From Polynucleobacter necessarius (GTDB lineage: Bacteria > Pseudomonadota > Gammaproteobacteria > Burkholderiales > Burkholderiaceae), in contig NZ_LT606951.1 of assembly GCF_900095205.1 (NCBI RefSeq), positions 124,001 to 188,000 on the forward strand: 64,000 nucleotides of DNA, given 5' to 3'. The notes beneath the pieces were generated by a model. The model made no database searches. It had not been told where the DNA came from and worked only from the letters and a program-made list of their open reading frames with translations. How positions within the stretch are numbered: the stretch's first letter is position 1; the number at the start of each line of letters is the position of its first letter. The position numbers were made by a program, and so were the translations under genes. Of the stretch, positions 49,111-58,700 are shown piece by piece.

Positions 49111-49701
49111 TTATCCCTTTGAGTGCAGTTCCATCATGGCGCTTTGTGCATCGCCCTTTAAAAATAGCGGAAGTATTTGTAAGCCATTTTCAATACTGGC
49201 ATCAATGAGTTTTTGCTCAGCTAACTGAGGTCTGCGCAGAACATAATCCGCAACGTCCATGGGGCGACCATCCCCCGCTAGATCTCTTGGGTGGCCAATC
49301 CCTAGGCGTAGGCGCCAGTATTCTGAGGTGCTTAAATGTGCCTGAATATCTTTTAAGCCATTATGACCGCCTGTGCCGCCACCCAATTTCAGGCGTGCGG
49401 TGCCGGGTTTCAGATCAAGCTCATCTTGAACCACCAAAATATCTGCAGGGGTAACTTTATGAAAGCGACATAAGGCGCCAACAGATTGACCACTCAAATT
49501 CATGTAAGTGCTGGGTTTAAGAAGGTAAAGAGCTTCGCCTTCCCATTTTGCTTTCGTCACCCTGCCATGAAAGCGCTTCTCAGTTTCAAAACGAATGCTG
49601 AATTGTTTTGCTAGGGCGTCAACAAACCAAAAGCCAGCATTGTGCCGATCTGCTTCGTGCTCATCCCCTGGGTTTCCTAAACCAACAATTAATTTAGTCA
49701 T
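49111..49701 (-). CDS. pth: Peptidyl-tRNA hydrolase
   Basis: 196 residues. Releases tRNA from peptidyl-tRNA that drops off ribosomes. Motifs are LIVGLGNPGDEHEADRHNAGFW with the catalytic His20-type residue, KPSTYMNLSGQSV, VVQDELDLKPGTARLKLGGG and GGHNGLKDIQAHL. The catalytic Asp is in the QDELDL segment. Last gene of the ispE-prs-rplY-pth run. Intact. Confidence 0.95.
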   Translation of the reverse strand: MTKLIVGLGNPGDEHEADRHNAGFWFVDALAKQFSIRFETEKRFHGRVTKAKWEGEALYLLKPSTYMNLSGQSVGALCRFHKVTPADILVVQDELDLKPGTARLKLGGGTGGHNGLKDIQAHLSTSEYWRLRLGIGHPRDLAGDGRPMDVADYVLRRPQLAEQKLIDASIENGLQILPLFLKGDAQSAMMELHSKG

Positions 49702-49756
49702 GCTGAGAGTTTAAAGATATAACAGTGTTTCGCCAAAACAAATGGAATGAGCAAAT

Positions 49757-49784
49757 AACAAAGCCCGCTTATGCGGGCTTTGTT
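49757..49784 (-). terminator. Intrinsic terminator after rplY
   Basis: Long inverted repeat AACAAAGCCCGC-TTAT-GCGGGCTTTGTT between rplY and pth. On the minus strand the stem is followed by ATTTGC after the T-rich arm TTTGTT. It lies 23 bases past the rplY stop, so it should separate most rplY transcripts from pth. Confidence 0.8.
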
Positions 49785-49806
49785 CACTAAGAGCTTAAGC
49801 TAAATA

Positions 49807-50442
49807 TTAAGCTTTATCCTTAGCCGCATCAGCCGCAGGCGCTGCAGCTGCTGGAGCATCTGTAGACTCAGCAGCTTTAACCGCTGGGATGCGCGCATTT
49901 GCAAGTACTGGGTTCTCTTGCTCTACATGCAATACCAAGGTAACGCCTTTTGGCAATGCGATGTCTTTGGCATGAATACCATGACCAACTTCAATCTTAG
50001 CTAGGTCCACTTCAATGAACTCTGGCAAGTCTGCTGGCAAGCAAGAAACTTCAAGTTCAGTAAGGATGTGACTGATAACGGCACCTTGTAATTTCACGGC
50101 AACTGAAGTCTCAGCATTTGTGAAGTGCAAAGGAACGCGCATGTGTACTTTCTCAGTTGCGGATACGCGCTGGAAGTCAATGTGCAATACCAATGGCTTA
50201 AATGGATGCATCTGGTAATCGCGTAACAACACTTTTTGTGTCTTACCGCCAACTTCCAAATCCAAAATAGATGAGTGGAATGCCTCTTTACGGAGAGCAT
50301 GGAATAACGCGTTGTGGTCTAACTCAATGACCAAGGCTGGATCTTGACTACCGTAAACGATTCCTGGAGTTTTTCCAGAATTGCGCAGACGGCGGCTCGC
50401 ACCCGTTCCTTGTACGCTTCTTTCAAAGGCTACTACTTTCAT
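49807..50442 (-). CDS. rplY: 50S ribosomal protein L25 (CTC/TL5 form)
   Basis: 211 residues from ATG 50442 ([20 protein letters not shown]); the longer frame starting at 50499 adds non-family sequence. The N-terminal 5S rRNA-binding domain ([40 protein letters not shown]) is followed by the TL5-type C-terminal domain ([20 protein letters not shown]) and an Ala/Pro-rich tail ending AAKDKA. Between prs and this gene are 136 bases in which I see no other gene. Confidence 0.95.
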   Translation of the reverse strand: MKVVAFERSVQGTGASRRLRNSGKTPGIVYGSQDPALVIELDHNALFHALRKEAFHSSILDLEVGGKTQKVLLRDYQMHPFKPLVLHIDFQRVSATEKVHMRVPLHFTNAETSVAVKLQGAVISHILTELEVSCLPADLPEFIEVDLAKIEVGHGIHAKDIALPKGVTLVLHVEQENPVLANARIPAVKAAESTDAPAAAAPAADAAKDKA

Positions 50443-50578
50443 AATTAATTCCCTAGTTAAGGTTAATTTCCGTTCGCGACCAAACAGAAAAGCCTTCAAT
50501 TATATCGTGGGAATGGATGTTTTTGCCTACAAATGGCATAAAACTGCCAAAAATCGGGGTAAAACGGTGATTTTTGAC

Positions 50579-51544
50579 TTATTCAGCAAACATCGACATC
50601 ACTGAATCGCCCTTGCTGATGCGAGAAAGGGTTTTAGCAAGAATCGGAGCAACGCTCAGTTGCCGAATTTTAGATGCTTTCATGGCTTCTGGAGTGAGCG
50701 GAATGGTGTCGGTAACAACTAACTCATCTAATTCAGAAGCAGCAATGCGAGCTACAGCACCGCCTGAGAGGACGGCATGGGTACAGTAGGCGGTTACGCC
50801 CTTAGCTCTGCGCTCTTTGAGCACCTCAGCCGCTTTACAGAGGGTTCCGCCGGTATCAATGATGTCGTCCATGATGACGCAGTGGCGGCCTTCTACTTCG
50901 CCAATAAGGTGCATTACTTCAGATACGTTCGCTTTTGGACGACGTTTATCAATAATTGCTAAATCTGTACCTAATTGCTTGGCCATTGCGCGGGCGCGGA
51001 CTACGCCTCCAATGTCTGGAGACACAATGATGAGGTCTTTTTGAGTCTTCTGTGCTTGTAGGTCAGCCAATAAGACTGGGGAGGCGTAAATGTTGTCTAC
51101 TGGAATATCAAAAAAGCCCTGAATTTGGTCGGCATGCAGATCCATCGTCAAAACGCGCTCGATTCCAGCAACCGACTGAAGCATATTGGCCACAATACGT
51201 GCAGAGATGGCAACGCGCGCTGAACGTGGGCGACGGTCTTGGCGGGCATAACCGAAGTAAGGGATCACTGCGGTTATGCGGCTTGCGGATGCGCGTTTTA
51301 GGGCATCGATCATGATCATGAGCTCCATCAAACTATCGTTCGTAGGAGCGCAGGTTGATTGGATAACGACCACATTTTTGCCGCGGACATTTTCTTGAAT
51401 TTCTACTTGGATCTCACCATCAGAAAAGCGGCCAACAAAGGCTTTCCCCATCTGGAGATTCAGTTCTTTGGCTACAGCCTCAGCCAAAACGGGATTTGCG
51501 TTGCCTGTAAAAAGAGTCAATAAATCTGCGTTTATGGAGGACAT
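50579..51544 (-). CDS. prs: Ribose-phosphate pyrophosphokinase
   Basis: 321 residues. Makes PRPP for nucleotide, His and Trp synthesis. Features: [40 protein letters not shown], the flexible-loop region [20 protein letters not shown], and the PRPP-binding [20 protein letters not shown]. Lies directly downstream of tRNA-Gln with a 54-base spacer, the arrangement usual in Burkholderiales. Intact. Confidence 0.96.
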   Translation of the reverse strand: MSSINADLLTLFTGNANPVLAEAVAKELNLQMGKAFVGRFSDGEIQVEIQENVRGKNVVVIQSTCAPTNDSLMELMIMIDALKRASASRITAVIPYFGYARQDRRPRSARVAISARIVANMLQSVAGIERVLTMDLHADQIQGFFDIPVDNIYASPVLLADLQAQKTQKDLIIVSPDIGGVVRARAMAKQLGTDLAIIDKRRPKANVSEVMHLIGEVEGRHCVIMDDIIDTGGTLCKAAEVLKERRAKGVTAYCTHAVLSGGAVARIAASELDELVVTDTIPLTPEAMKASKIRQLSVAPILAKTLSRISKGDSVMSMFAE

Positions 51545-51598
51545 AGGCTTAAGGGGTTTGTGGGGTCAAAAGGTTATCTTTGTCGTTTCTACAGTATT

Positions 51599-51675
51599 TG
51601 GCAGGGGAAGAAGGATTCGAACCTTCGCATGCTGGAATCAAAATCCAGTGCCTTAACCAGCTTGGCGATTCCCCT
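51599..51675 (-). tRNA. tRNA-Gln (UUG)
   Basis: Cloverleaf on the minus strand: acceptor AGGGGAA pairs with TTCCCCT, anticodon stem CTGGA/TCCAG encloses TTTTGAT with anticodon TTG, T arm GAAGGTTCGAATCCTTC, discriminator G and an encoded CCA at plus 51599-51601. 74 bases plus CCA. Decodes CAA, and by wobble CAG. Lies between ispE and prs as in related genomes. Confidence 0.95.
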
Positions 51676-51680
51676 ACAGC

Positions 51681-52559
51681 TTAATCTGAAGAAATCAAAT
51701 TGTAAGCGGGATTTTTATTTAGCCCCCGAACAACTCGACCTACCCACCCTTCGGGAAGATTTTGTAGAAGATTCTCTAGTTTTGCGGACTCAATCTTGGG
51801 GTCCAAGACTGCAAAAACGCTACTTCCAGAACCAGACATACGGGGCTGTGAGCCCGGTAATTCCTGGGCAATCCAATCCAAAGCTTGCTTCACTTCTGGG
51901 CAAATCCGCATCGCTACAGCCTGGCAATCATTTGATTGAAATGACAATGGCGATGCAAGAAAGCTGTTAATTGTAATCTGAGCATGATCTCGGGTCAATT
52001 CCGAGTCTTGAAAAATGCTAGCGGTTGGGATTCCCTTGTTGGAAAATATCACCAAGAAATTAGGGGTTTCAAGAGAAATTTCTTGGACTTTTTCGCCAAT
52101 TCCTTCAACAAATGCATTTTTGCCAAAAATGAAGAAAGGAACATCTGCCCCAAGTTGTAATCCGAGCGTGCAAAGCGTTTCCTTGCTGAGATCGAGATTC
52201 CAAAGAGTATTCAAGCCGATTAATGTCGTTGCGGCATCTGAGGAGCCACCACCCATACCCGCTCCCATCGGAATTTCTTTTTGGAGATCAATCTCTACTC
52301 CAGCCTCAAGGTTACAAAAGTCTTTAAGCAGCTTGGCAGCGCGAACAACTAGATCTTGTTCGGGCGGTACCCCTGGGATAGGGTTCATTCGTCTTACAGT
52401 GTCCCCAGGAATTTTTTTTAAGTGCAGCGTATCGCACCAGTCAATGAGTTGAAAAACAGATTGCAGGAGATGGTAACCATCAGATCTGCGACCGACTATG
52501 TGTAGAAAAAGATTGAGCTTTGCTGGCGAGCGAAGTGTTAAAGAATGAGTATTCGCCAT
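51681..52559 (-). CDS. ispE: 4-diphosphocytidyl-2-C-methyl-D-erythritol kinase
   Basis: GHMP-family kinase of the MEP isoprenoid pathway, 292 residues. N-terminal LRSPAKLNLFLHIVGRRSDGYH, ATP loop KEIPMGAGMGGGSSDAATTLIGL and C-terminal PRMSGSGSSVFAVL are all present. It ends just ahead of the tRNA-Gln gene and starts 10 bases downstream of the TPR-LolB gene. Intact. Confidence 0.95.
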   Translation of the reverse strand: MANTHSLTLRSPAKLNLFLHIVGRRSDGYHLLQSVFQLIDWCDTLHLKKIPGDTVRRMNPIPGVPPEQDLVVRAAKLLKDFCNLEAGVEIDLQKEIPMGAGMGGGSSDAATTLIGLNTLWNLDLSKETLCTLGLQLGADVPFFIFGKNAFVEGIGEKVQEISLETPNFLVIFSNKGIPTASIFQDSELTRDHAQITINSFLASPLSFQSNDCQAVAMRICPEVKQALDWIAQELPGSQPRMSGSGSSVFAVLDPKIESAKLENLLQNLPEGWVGRVVRGLNKNPAYNLISSD

Positions 52560-52569
52560 TAGATATTAG

Positions 52570-54057
52570 TTACTCATTGGGGCGATCAAATACGAGACGA
52601 ATATCGATAGAGCCAATATTGGAGCTTCGTATCATTGTGAGTTTCTCAAGGCGATTAGTGTCGCTCCATGTGTAAATTAAATCCCAGCCATCTTGACTAA
52701 TTTTGCTTGCTTGACCTTTGGGGTTTCTGTCAACACTTGCTTCACTTCCGGGGCGTACTTCACCTCTCAGCCAATTAGATAGACCGCGCGCAGGAAGCGG
52801 TAGGCCTAAGCTATTTTGTACTAAGGTGTCCGCATCGATTGCTGTAACGATTTTTCCATCCCGCTCAAGAGTAGCTTCCCCTGGGGTAATGGTAATTTTT
52901 GCAATCGAGCCACCCATCGGATTGCGAATCTCAAGCACATCTTGTAATGCATCCTGAGTGAGGGAAAAGCCTCCTGAGCCCCCTTGGTTCTGAGACTCTG
53001 TTAAGCCGGTAACTTTGACTGCAAAGCGTCCATCCCAAGAACCTTTCGAGGTCAGATCATCTCGTGCCCAATCGGGCTTTAGGCGTTTAAGTGTTTCCTT
53101 TAACGTTGGATTATTGGCATCTAATTTTTGTCCTTGACGCCATATGCCTTCTGCTTCTTTTTGGCGGTTCATGACCCACAATACTTCACCAGTATGAGCC
53201 GCAATATCTGCTTCCGGTTTCATGGCAAATGCTTGTTGAAGTTGCTCCAAAGCAAGAGAGTTTTTGCTAAGTCGAAAATTTACCCAACCCAAACTATCCA
53301 AAATAAAAGCATCCTTTGGAGAAAGTTGATGTGCTTTGGTTATCAATGCATATGCTTCGGGCAGCTTTACATTGCGATCAGCCAAAGAGTAGCCAAGTGC
53401 ATTTAAAGAATTCACATCGTTTGGATTCTTGCGCAAAATATCTCGCAATGTTTTTTCCATGACGTTAATATTCCCCATTTTTTCTGCAGACATGGCATAG
53501 GTGTAAAGCAAGCTGGGATTCTGGAGAGAGGTCTTGACGGTTGAAGCGATTTCATAAAAAGCGCGCAATGCGTCAGACTCATTTTTTGCTTTAGCCAGCA
53601 ATGCTTGCAACTGTAAAAGAGTATTTTCTTGTTGGGCAGGAGTTTGTTGCCGGAATAACGATGTTGCTGGCTTGACTGCGTCCGACCAGCGATTGCTTAA
53701 GATTAAAAGCGTTATGTAGACTGCCTTGGGTTTTGTATCTAAAGCTGGAGATAGCTCATCCCAGGTTTTAGCAGCCTCTAATGCTAAGTCGGGTGATCCA
53801 CCCGTAATGGCTATTTCCATAGCTCTTTGAGCCAATCTTGGATCTTTGTACTGACGCGCCATCTCTAGGTAGGTGTTGTAAGCCAACCCAGCCTCACCTC
53901 GTTGCAGGGCAATTGCTGAGGCAAGGACCTCGAAAATAGCTTCACCCGTTTGAATTCCGTTGGGCGCCGTTTGGGCATGAGCTAGTGAAAAGACACTAGC
54001 AGCTAAGGTTCCCAGGAATAAAGCCCTCAAGAGAGGTTTTGGTGTGAACTTACTCAT
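52570..54057 (-). CDS. TPR-repeat protein fused to a LolB domain
   Basis: One uninterrupted frame of about 495 residues from ATG 54057 (a GTG at 54063 is an alternative). The N terminus has a Sec signal (LLRALFLGTLAASVFSLAHA). Residues to about 340 form tetratricopeptide repeats (LAYNTYLEMARQYKDPRLAQ, NSLNALGYSLADRNVKLPEA, SLGWVNFRLSKNSLALEQLQ) and end LKRLKPDW. From about 341 the sequence is LolB: WDGRFAVKVTG, LEIRNPMGGSIAKI, LPLPARGLSNWLRGE, GWDLIYTW, LVFDRP. LolB is normally a separate lipoprotein that receives lipoproteins from LolA at the outer membrane; here it has no lipobox Cys of its own. The fusion replaces the usual separate TPR and lolB genes before ispE. Confidence 0.85.
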   Translation of the reverse strand: MSKFTPKPLLRALFLGTLAASVFSLAHAQTAPNGIQTGEAIFEVLASAIALQRGEAGLAYNTYLEMARQYKDPRLAQRAMEIAITGGSPDLALEAAKTWDELSPALDTKPKAVYITLLILSNRWSDAVKPATSLFRQQTPAQQENTLLQLQALLAKAKNESDALRAFYEIASTVKTSLQNPSLLYTYAMSAEKMGNINVMEKTLRDILRKNPNDVNSLNALGYSLADRNVKLPEAYALITKAHQLSPKDAFILDSLGWVNFRLSKNSLALEQLQQAFAMKPEADIAAHTGEVLWVMNRQKEAEGIWRQGQKLDANNPTLKETLKRLKPDWARDDLTSKGSWDGRFAVKVTGLTESQNQGGSGGFSLTQDALQDVLEIRNPMGGSIAKITITPGEATLERDGKIVTAIDADTLVQNSLGLPLPARGLSNWLRGEVRPGSEASVDRNPKGQASKISQDGWDLIYTWSDTNRLEKLTMIRSSNIGSIDIRLVFDRPNE

Positions 54058-54092
54058 AAGCACATTCTAATCCGCGAATCTACAATCCATTT

Positions 54093-54929
54093 ATGCCAGA
54101 ACTTCCAGAAGTAGAGGTCACCCGACTGGGTATAGCGCCCCACCTTGAGGGGCGGAAAGTGAGTGCCGTCAAAATAATTGATGGGCGCTTGCGCTGGCCT
54201 GTGCCAGCCAGCCTTTCAAAAATCTTGTCTGGGCAAAAGGTTCATGCCATTGAAAGGCGCGGTAAGTATCTTTTGCTGGAGATGGATACTGGTTATTTAA
54301 TAATTCATTTAGGGATGACTGGAACGTTGCGTGTGCTACCCCGCTCAGACCCCCTAAAGACTCACGACCGAGTTACTTTTGAGTTCGCCAAGCTCAGTTT
54401 GCGTTTGCATGATCCACGAAAATTTGGCGCTGTTCTATGGCATCCCAAATCAAAGGGACCAATTGAAAAATTTGTTCTTTTACAAAAACTTGGAGTGGAA
54501 CCGTTTTCTCCAGAATTTGCTGATGAATTAGGCGCAGATGTTTTGTATCAAACTTCTCGTAAGCGAAGTGTTGCTGTCAAACAGTTCCTGTTGGCGGGGC
54601 AAGCTGTTGTTGGGGTAGGTAACATTTATTGTTCAGAAAGTCTATTTGAGGCAGACATACATCCAGCAAAAGCCTCGGGCAAGCTGACTCGACCACAATG
54701 TTCTCGTCTTGCAAAGGCTGTCAGATCGATACTAAAAAAAGCAATTGACGCCGGCGGTAGCTCCTTAAAAGATTTTGTGAATAGCGACGGTGATCCCGGT
54801 CACTTTATGGTCCAAACCAAAGTTTATGACCGTAAAGGGTTGCTATGCAAGGTGTGTGGAACGCCTATTAGCCAAATAGTACAAGGCCAGCGATCAACTT
54901 ACTTTTGTCCGCAATGTCAGAAACGTTGA
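54093..54929 (+). CDS. mutM: Formamidopyrimidine-DNA glycosylase
   Basis: 278 residues. Removes 8-oxoguanine and formamidopyrimidines. The catalytic Pro1 and Glu2 are in MPELPEVEVTRLG, a Lys lies in RRGKYLLLEM, the helix-two-turn-helix is GVGNIYCSESLFEADIHP, and the zinc finger is CKVCGTPISQ with YFCPQCQ. The mutY start lies within the last 16 bases. Divergent from the TPR-LolB gene. Intact. Confidence 0.96.
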   Translation: MPELPEVEVTRLGIAPHLEGRKVSAVKIIDGRLRWPVPASLSKILSGQKVHAIERRGKYLLLEMDTGYLIIHLGMTGTLRVLPRSDPLKTHDRVTFEFAKLSLRLHDPRKFGAVLWHPKSKGPIEKFVLLQKLGVEPFSPEFADELGADVLYQTSRKRSVAVKQFLLAGQAVVGVGNIYCSESLFEADIHPAKASGKLTRPQCSRLAKAVRSILKKAIDAGGSSLKDFVNSDGDPGHFMVQTKVYDRKGLLCKVCGTPISQIVQGQRSTYFCPQCQKR

Positions 54930-56059
54930 TCAAAACATTTGCGTCTAAGTTGATTGCTTGGTATGCGGTCAGTGGGCGCCCAGGCTTACCTTGGCAAGGC
55001 AATCGGGATCCTTATGCAGTGTGGGTATCAGAAATCATGTTGCAACAAACCCAGGTGGCTACAGTGCTTGAGCGTTACCCACGTTTCATGAAGCGATTTC
55101 CAACGGTTAAAAAATTAGCCGCTGCACAAGTCGATGAGGTATTGGCGGAATGGGCTGGCTTGGGGTATTACTCTCGCGCCCGAAATCTTCACGCCTGTGC
55201 CAAGCAGATCATGACAGAGTTTGCTGGAAAATTTCCCAGTGACCCTGTCTTACTTGAGCAGCTAAAGGGTATTGGGCGATCTACCGCTGGAGCAATTGCT
55301 GCTTTTGCTTTTCATGAGCGCGCCCCCATTTTAGATGCAAATGTGAAGCGTATTTTGGCTCGACTATTTGCAATCGAAGGCGCCATGCAAGATAAGGCGG
55401 TGAATGATCGGCTTTGGGAGTTAACAACCAAATTATTGCCATCCAAACCCGTTGATATGCCGGTATACACACAAGCCTTGATGGACTTTGGGGCAACCTG
55501 GTGCACATCACGCAAACCAGTTTGCTTAAGCTCTGAGAGAAAGTGTCCTTTCACAAAAGCCTGTCAGGCTAATTTAAGCGGACAAGCACTCTTATTTCCA
55601 CAAAAAACAATCAAGACTAAATCACCGGAATTTGATTGCAATATGTTGCTCATTCGATCTGGTAATTCCATTCTGCTACAAAAACGTCCTGACAAAGCTA
55701 TTTGGAGTGGTCTTTGGTCTTTACCGGAATCGCCATGGACACCCAGAGAACCAGGCGTTAAGAACGCTGATTTAAAGCCTGTGGAATTATTGGCAGGAGC
55801 GCTACCTGAAGAAGGCTTGGTTTTGCTGAAAAAGGTTTCTAAGGGGATAAAGAAAACAGCAGAAATAAAGCATGTCTTTACGCATCGACGTTTATGGATG
55901 CATATTTGGCAAGGAGCTGCTGAACAAGAAATAGCATTTGCAAATATGGATTTGAAATGGGTGCCCTTAGGTCAGCTTGGGCGCTATGGCCTGCCCCAGC
56001 CGATCAAGGTTTTACTGCAGGGATTGAATCTAGTTCGCGGTGGCGATCTAAAAAGTTGA
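54914..56059 (+). CDS. mutY: Adenine DNA glycosylase MutY
   Basis: 381 residues from ATG 54914. Removes A mispaired with 8-oxoG, acting with MutM. The catalytic domain has [37 protein letters not shown] (helix-hairpin-helix) and the Asp in [10 protein letters not shown]. The iron-sulfur Cys are CTSRKPVC, then KCPFTKAC: spacing Cys-X6-Cys-X6-Cys-X5-Cys, where E. coli has X6-X2-X5. The C-terminal NUDIX-like domain is present ([33 protein letters not shown]). Its 3' end overlaps the convergent rapZ remnant by 56 bases. Confidence 0.93.
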   Translation: MSETLIKTFASKLIAWYAVSGRPGLPWQGNRDPYAVWVSEIMLQQTQVATVLERYPRFMKRFPTVKKLAAAQVDEVLAEWAGLGYYSRARNLHACAKQIMTEFAGKFPSDPVLLEQLKGIGRSTAGAIAAFAFHERAPILDANVKRILARLFAIEGAMQDKAVNDRLWELTTKLLPSKPVDMPVYTQALMDFGATWCTSRKPVCLSSERKCPFTKACQANLSGQALLFPQKTIKTKSPEFDCNMLLIRSGNSILLQKRPDKAIWSGLWSLPESPWTPREPGVKNADLKPVELLAGALPEEGLVLLKKVSKGIKKTAEIKHVFTHRRLWMHIWQGAAEQEIAFANMDLKWVPLGQLGRYGLPQPIKVLLQGLNLVRGGDLKS

Positions 56060-56895
56060 GCTGAAGGCTCTCGTAATCTTTTTGGTTGCGAAAGTATTCA
56101 CTGAGTCGGTTTACTAAATAGACGGAGCGGTGCTGACCTCCGGCACATTCAATGGCAACTGTTAAATAACTACGACCATCAGCAATGTAATGAGGTAGCC
56201 AGCGATGAATAAACTGTGTGATATCTGCTTCTATGTTTACTGCTTCTGGAATTTTTTCTAAGAACTCTTTGACGAGTTTGTCGTTACCAGTGAGAGGTCT
56301 TAACTCGTTGTCGTAGTGGGGAGTTGGTAGGCAGCGCACATCAAACACTAAGTCGGCTTCACTGGGCACGCCTTTCTTGAAGCCAAACGATTCGAAGACT
56401 ACTGTAAGGCCCAATGGGCTTGTCTTTGAGTAGATCTTGTATCCAAGAGCGCAGAGCATGCGCAGGAATGTTGCTGGTATCAATGCTGTGCGCTTGAGCG
56501 CGCAAGGGCTCTAATAGGCTGCGCTCCCTATCAATAGCCTCAATCAGAGTTGCCGATTGAGATTGTTTGGAACCGCTGGATAAGGGATGGCGACGACGGG
56601 TCTCAGAAAAACGTTGTACTAAAGTATTGGTATCTGCGTTTAAGAAAACAACCCTTACTTGATGATGTTGACGCAAATTTTCAAGTATGGATGGTAGGTT
56701 TTTTATGGATTGCCCGCGACGTGCATCAATAGCGACAGCTACTTGATCGCATTGCTCATTTTGAAGAGTGGAGATGAGGTTTTCTAGAAGAGAAATCGGA
56801 AGATTGTCGACGCGGTCGTAACCTGCATCCTCAAAAGCTCTCAGAGCTACTGATTTACCTGAGCCTGAGATTCCGGTAATCAGATTAATTTGCAT
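56004..56895 (-). pseudogene. rapZ: Frameshifted RNase adapter protein RapZ
   Basis: P-loop protein that controls glmZ/glmS in enterics. The N-terminal frame has Walker A LITGISGSGKSVALRAFED, AVAIDARRG, FLNADTNTLVQRFSETRRRH and runs to LLKDKPIG; an extra base in the run opposite plus 56410-56412 then shifts it. The next frame carries [32 protein letters not shown] and the C-terminal RNA/ligand-binding part [20 protein letters not shown]. The complete protein would be about 296 residues. The C-terminal half from an ATG at 56483 would lack the ATPase domain. hprK, ptsN and hpf next to it are intact. Confidence 0.92.
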
Positions 56896-56898
56896 GAC

Positions 56899-57885
56899 TT
56901 AAAGTAAGCGACCTTGTGACTTAGTGGTTTCGGCTTCAACATTCATCTGCTGGCGTTGACGTTCAATAAATTCTTTTAAGGTATCGATACCGCGCAATTG
57001 CAAAATGGTATTTCGTACAGCTGCCTCAACCAGAACTGCTAAGTTACGCCCTGCGGCAACTTGAATCTTGACCGTACGAATCGGAATCCCTAAAACATCA
57101 ATGTGCTGCGCTTCGAGAGGCAGTCGTTCAAATTCGCCATCGGTTCTGCGAACAAGTTGCACGATGAGTCGTAGCTTTAATTTACGACGTACGGCTGTCT
57201 CGCCAAAAATGGTACGAATATCTAGCAGACCTAAGCCACGGACCTCTAGGAGGTTACGCAAGATGACAGGGCAGCGACCTTCGATATAGTCTGGACCTAG
57301 ACGGGAGAAGTCCACCGCATCGTCCGCAACTAAGCCGTGTCCCCGAGAAATCAGCTCAAGACCCAATTCACTTTTGCCTAAGCCGGACTCACCAGTTAGC
57401 AACACACCCAAGCCCAGAATGTCCATAAAGACACCGTGCATCGTAATTTGTGGGGCGCCAATTTTGGTAAGGTAAGTGCGCAGATGATCAATGACTTCTG
57501 CGGCAGAGATCGCGGTGGTGAATAGTGGTGTAGATGAGCGCTGGCAAAACAACTGTAAGTCTGGATCTGCTGCTTTACCATCTGCCACAATCACGCAAGG
57601 AGGCGTCTTGGAGATCAGGCTGGCAATTTGTTCTTGTTTTTGTTTTGGCTCCAGGACGGCGTGATAGTCTACTTCTTGCTCGCCAAAAATCTGAATACGA
57701 CTTGGATGAATGAGATTTAAGTGGCCAACTAGATCTGAGCTGGCCGCAGCCGCTTTTACGGCTTCTGGTGGAAAAGTGCGATCAGCACCTTCAAGACCAC
57801 CAATCCAGGAAAGCTTTAAATCTGAAACATTGTCATCAAAAATCTGCTGCGCAGTTACTCCATCTAGGAGTAAGGGCTGTGTCAT
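56899..57885 (-). CDS. hprK: HPr kinase/phosphorylase
   Basis: 328 residues. Phosphorylates HPr on Ser46 and removes it. The catalytic domain has the P-loop [20 protein letters not shown], the ADDAVDF segment, [14 protein letters not shown] and the C-terminal signature region [14 protein letters not shown]. The N-terminal domain is of the usual size (about 130 residues). Its target Ser is present in HPr at 24.5 kb. The start overlaps the ptsN stop by four bases. Intact. Confidence 0.95.
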   Translation of the reverse strand: MTQPLLLDGVTAQQIFDDNVSDLKLSWIGGLEGADRTFPPEAVKAAAASSDLVGHLNLIHPSRIQIFGEQEVDYHAVLEPKQKQEQIASLISKTPPCVIVADGKAADPDLQLFCQRSSTPLFTTAISAAEVIDHLRTYLTKIGAPQITMHGVFMDILGLGVLLTGESGLGKSELGLELISRGHGLVADDAVDFSRLGPDYIEGRCPVILRNLLEVRGLGLLDIRTIFGETAVRRKLKLRLIVQLVRRTDGEFERLPLEAQHIDVLGIPIRTVKIQVAAGRNLAVLVEAAVRNTILQLRGIDTLKEFIERQRQQMNVEAETTKSQGRLL

Positions 57886-58343
57886 TTTGTTGTGCCCCAG
57901 CGTTGTAATAGTTCACAAACAATCGAGGGATCTTTTGCGGAAGATAGAGTATCTCGGGCAGTCGGATCTGAAAGCAGCTGAGCAATTGAAGATAGGATCT
58001 CTAAATGCTGTTGTGTAGCCTTTTCGGGCACCAATAAGAAAATTAATACAGATACCGCCTCGCCATCAGGTGCAGCAAACTCAATTGACTCCTGGAGTCT
58101 TATAAAGGCCGCGCTTGGCTGTTTTAAACCTTTGACTCGACCATGAGGTATGGCTACGCCAGCGCCGAGAGCGGTAGAGCCTAACTCTTCGCGAGCATTG
58201 AGAAACCCGACTACAGAGTTAGCGTCAATACCTGTTTGCTTGGCAAACAGGTCCCCCGCAGCTGCAAATGCATCGGCTCTGCTTTTCGCAGGGACATCCA
58301 ATGCAATGCAGTCGGGAGCAAAAAGATTAGTCAGGGCATTCAT
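57882..58343 (-). CDS. ptsN: Nitrogen-PTS EIIA component
   Basis: 153 residues of the EIIA-fructose fold. The phosphorylated His is in [18 protein letters not shown]. Accepts phosphate from an HPr-type carrier and regulates potassium and nitrogen-related functions. With EI, HPr and EIIA-Man 33 kb away it forms a regulatory PTS with no sugar permease in the window. Intact. Confidence 0.93.
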   Translation of the reverse strand: MNALTNLFAPDCIALDVPAKSRADAFAAAGDLFAKQTGIDANSVVGFLNAREELGSTALGAGVAIPHGRVKGLKQPSAAFIRLQESIEFAAPDGEAVSVLIFLLVPEKATQQHLEILSSIAQLLSDPTARDTLSSAKDPSIVCELLQRWGTTK

Positions 58344-58352
58344 GTGAATTGA

Positions 58353-58700
58353 TTATAGGTGTCCTGACGCAGAAGAGCACTCAAAATGCTTTTCGTGGTG
58401 ATGATCTTGAATCTTTTCTTTATGTTTAACAACCTGGCGCTCGAGCTTATCCACTACTGCATCCATAGCGTGATATAGGTCAGCGTTGTGTGCTTCAGCG
58501 AACAGATCCTTGCCTTTCAGGTGAATGGTGATTTCAGCACTTTGACGTAAGTCCTTCTCTTTGGCTTTATCTACGACCAGGAAGGCAGAAGCATCAATGA
58601 CGTGATCGAAGTGCTTACGAATTTTAGCTAGCCCCGCCTCAAGGTGAGAACGCATAGCGGGTGTAACTTCAACATGGCGGCTATTAATTTTCAAATTCAT
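58353..58700 (-). CDS. hpf: Ribosome hibernation promoting factor (short HPF)
   Basis: 115 residues from ATG 58700, which has AAAGGAG seven bases upstream; the longer upstream frame is not family sequence. The core MNLKINSRHVEVTPAMRSHL and SAEITIHLKGKDLFAEAHNADLYH split over the beta sheet match S30AE proteins. The C terminus is His-rich (HKEKIQDHHHEKHFECSS). It binds the 30S subunit during stasis. Placed between lptB and ptsN. Confidence 0.93.
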   Translation of the reverse strand: MNLKINSRHVEVTPAMRSHLEAGLAKIRKHFDHVIDASAFLVVDKAKEKDLRQSAEITIHLKGKDLFAEAHNADLYHAMDAVVDKLERQVVKHKEKIQDHHHEKHFECSSASGHL

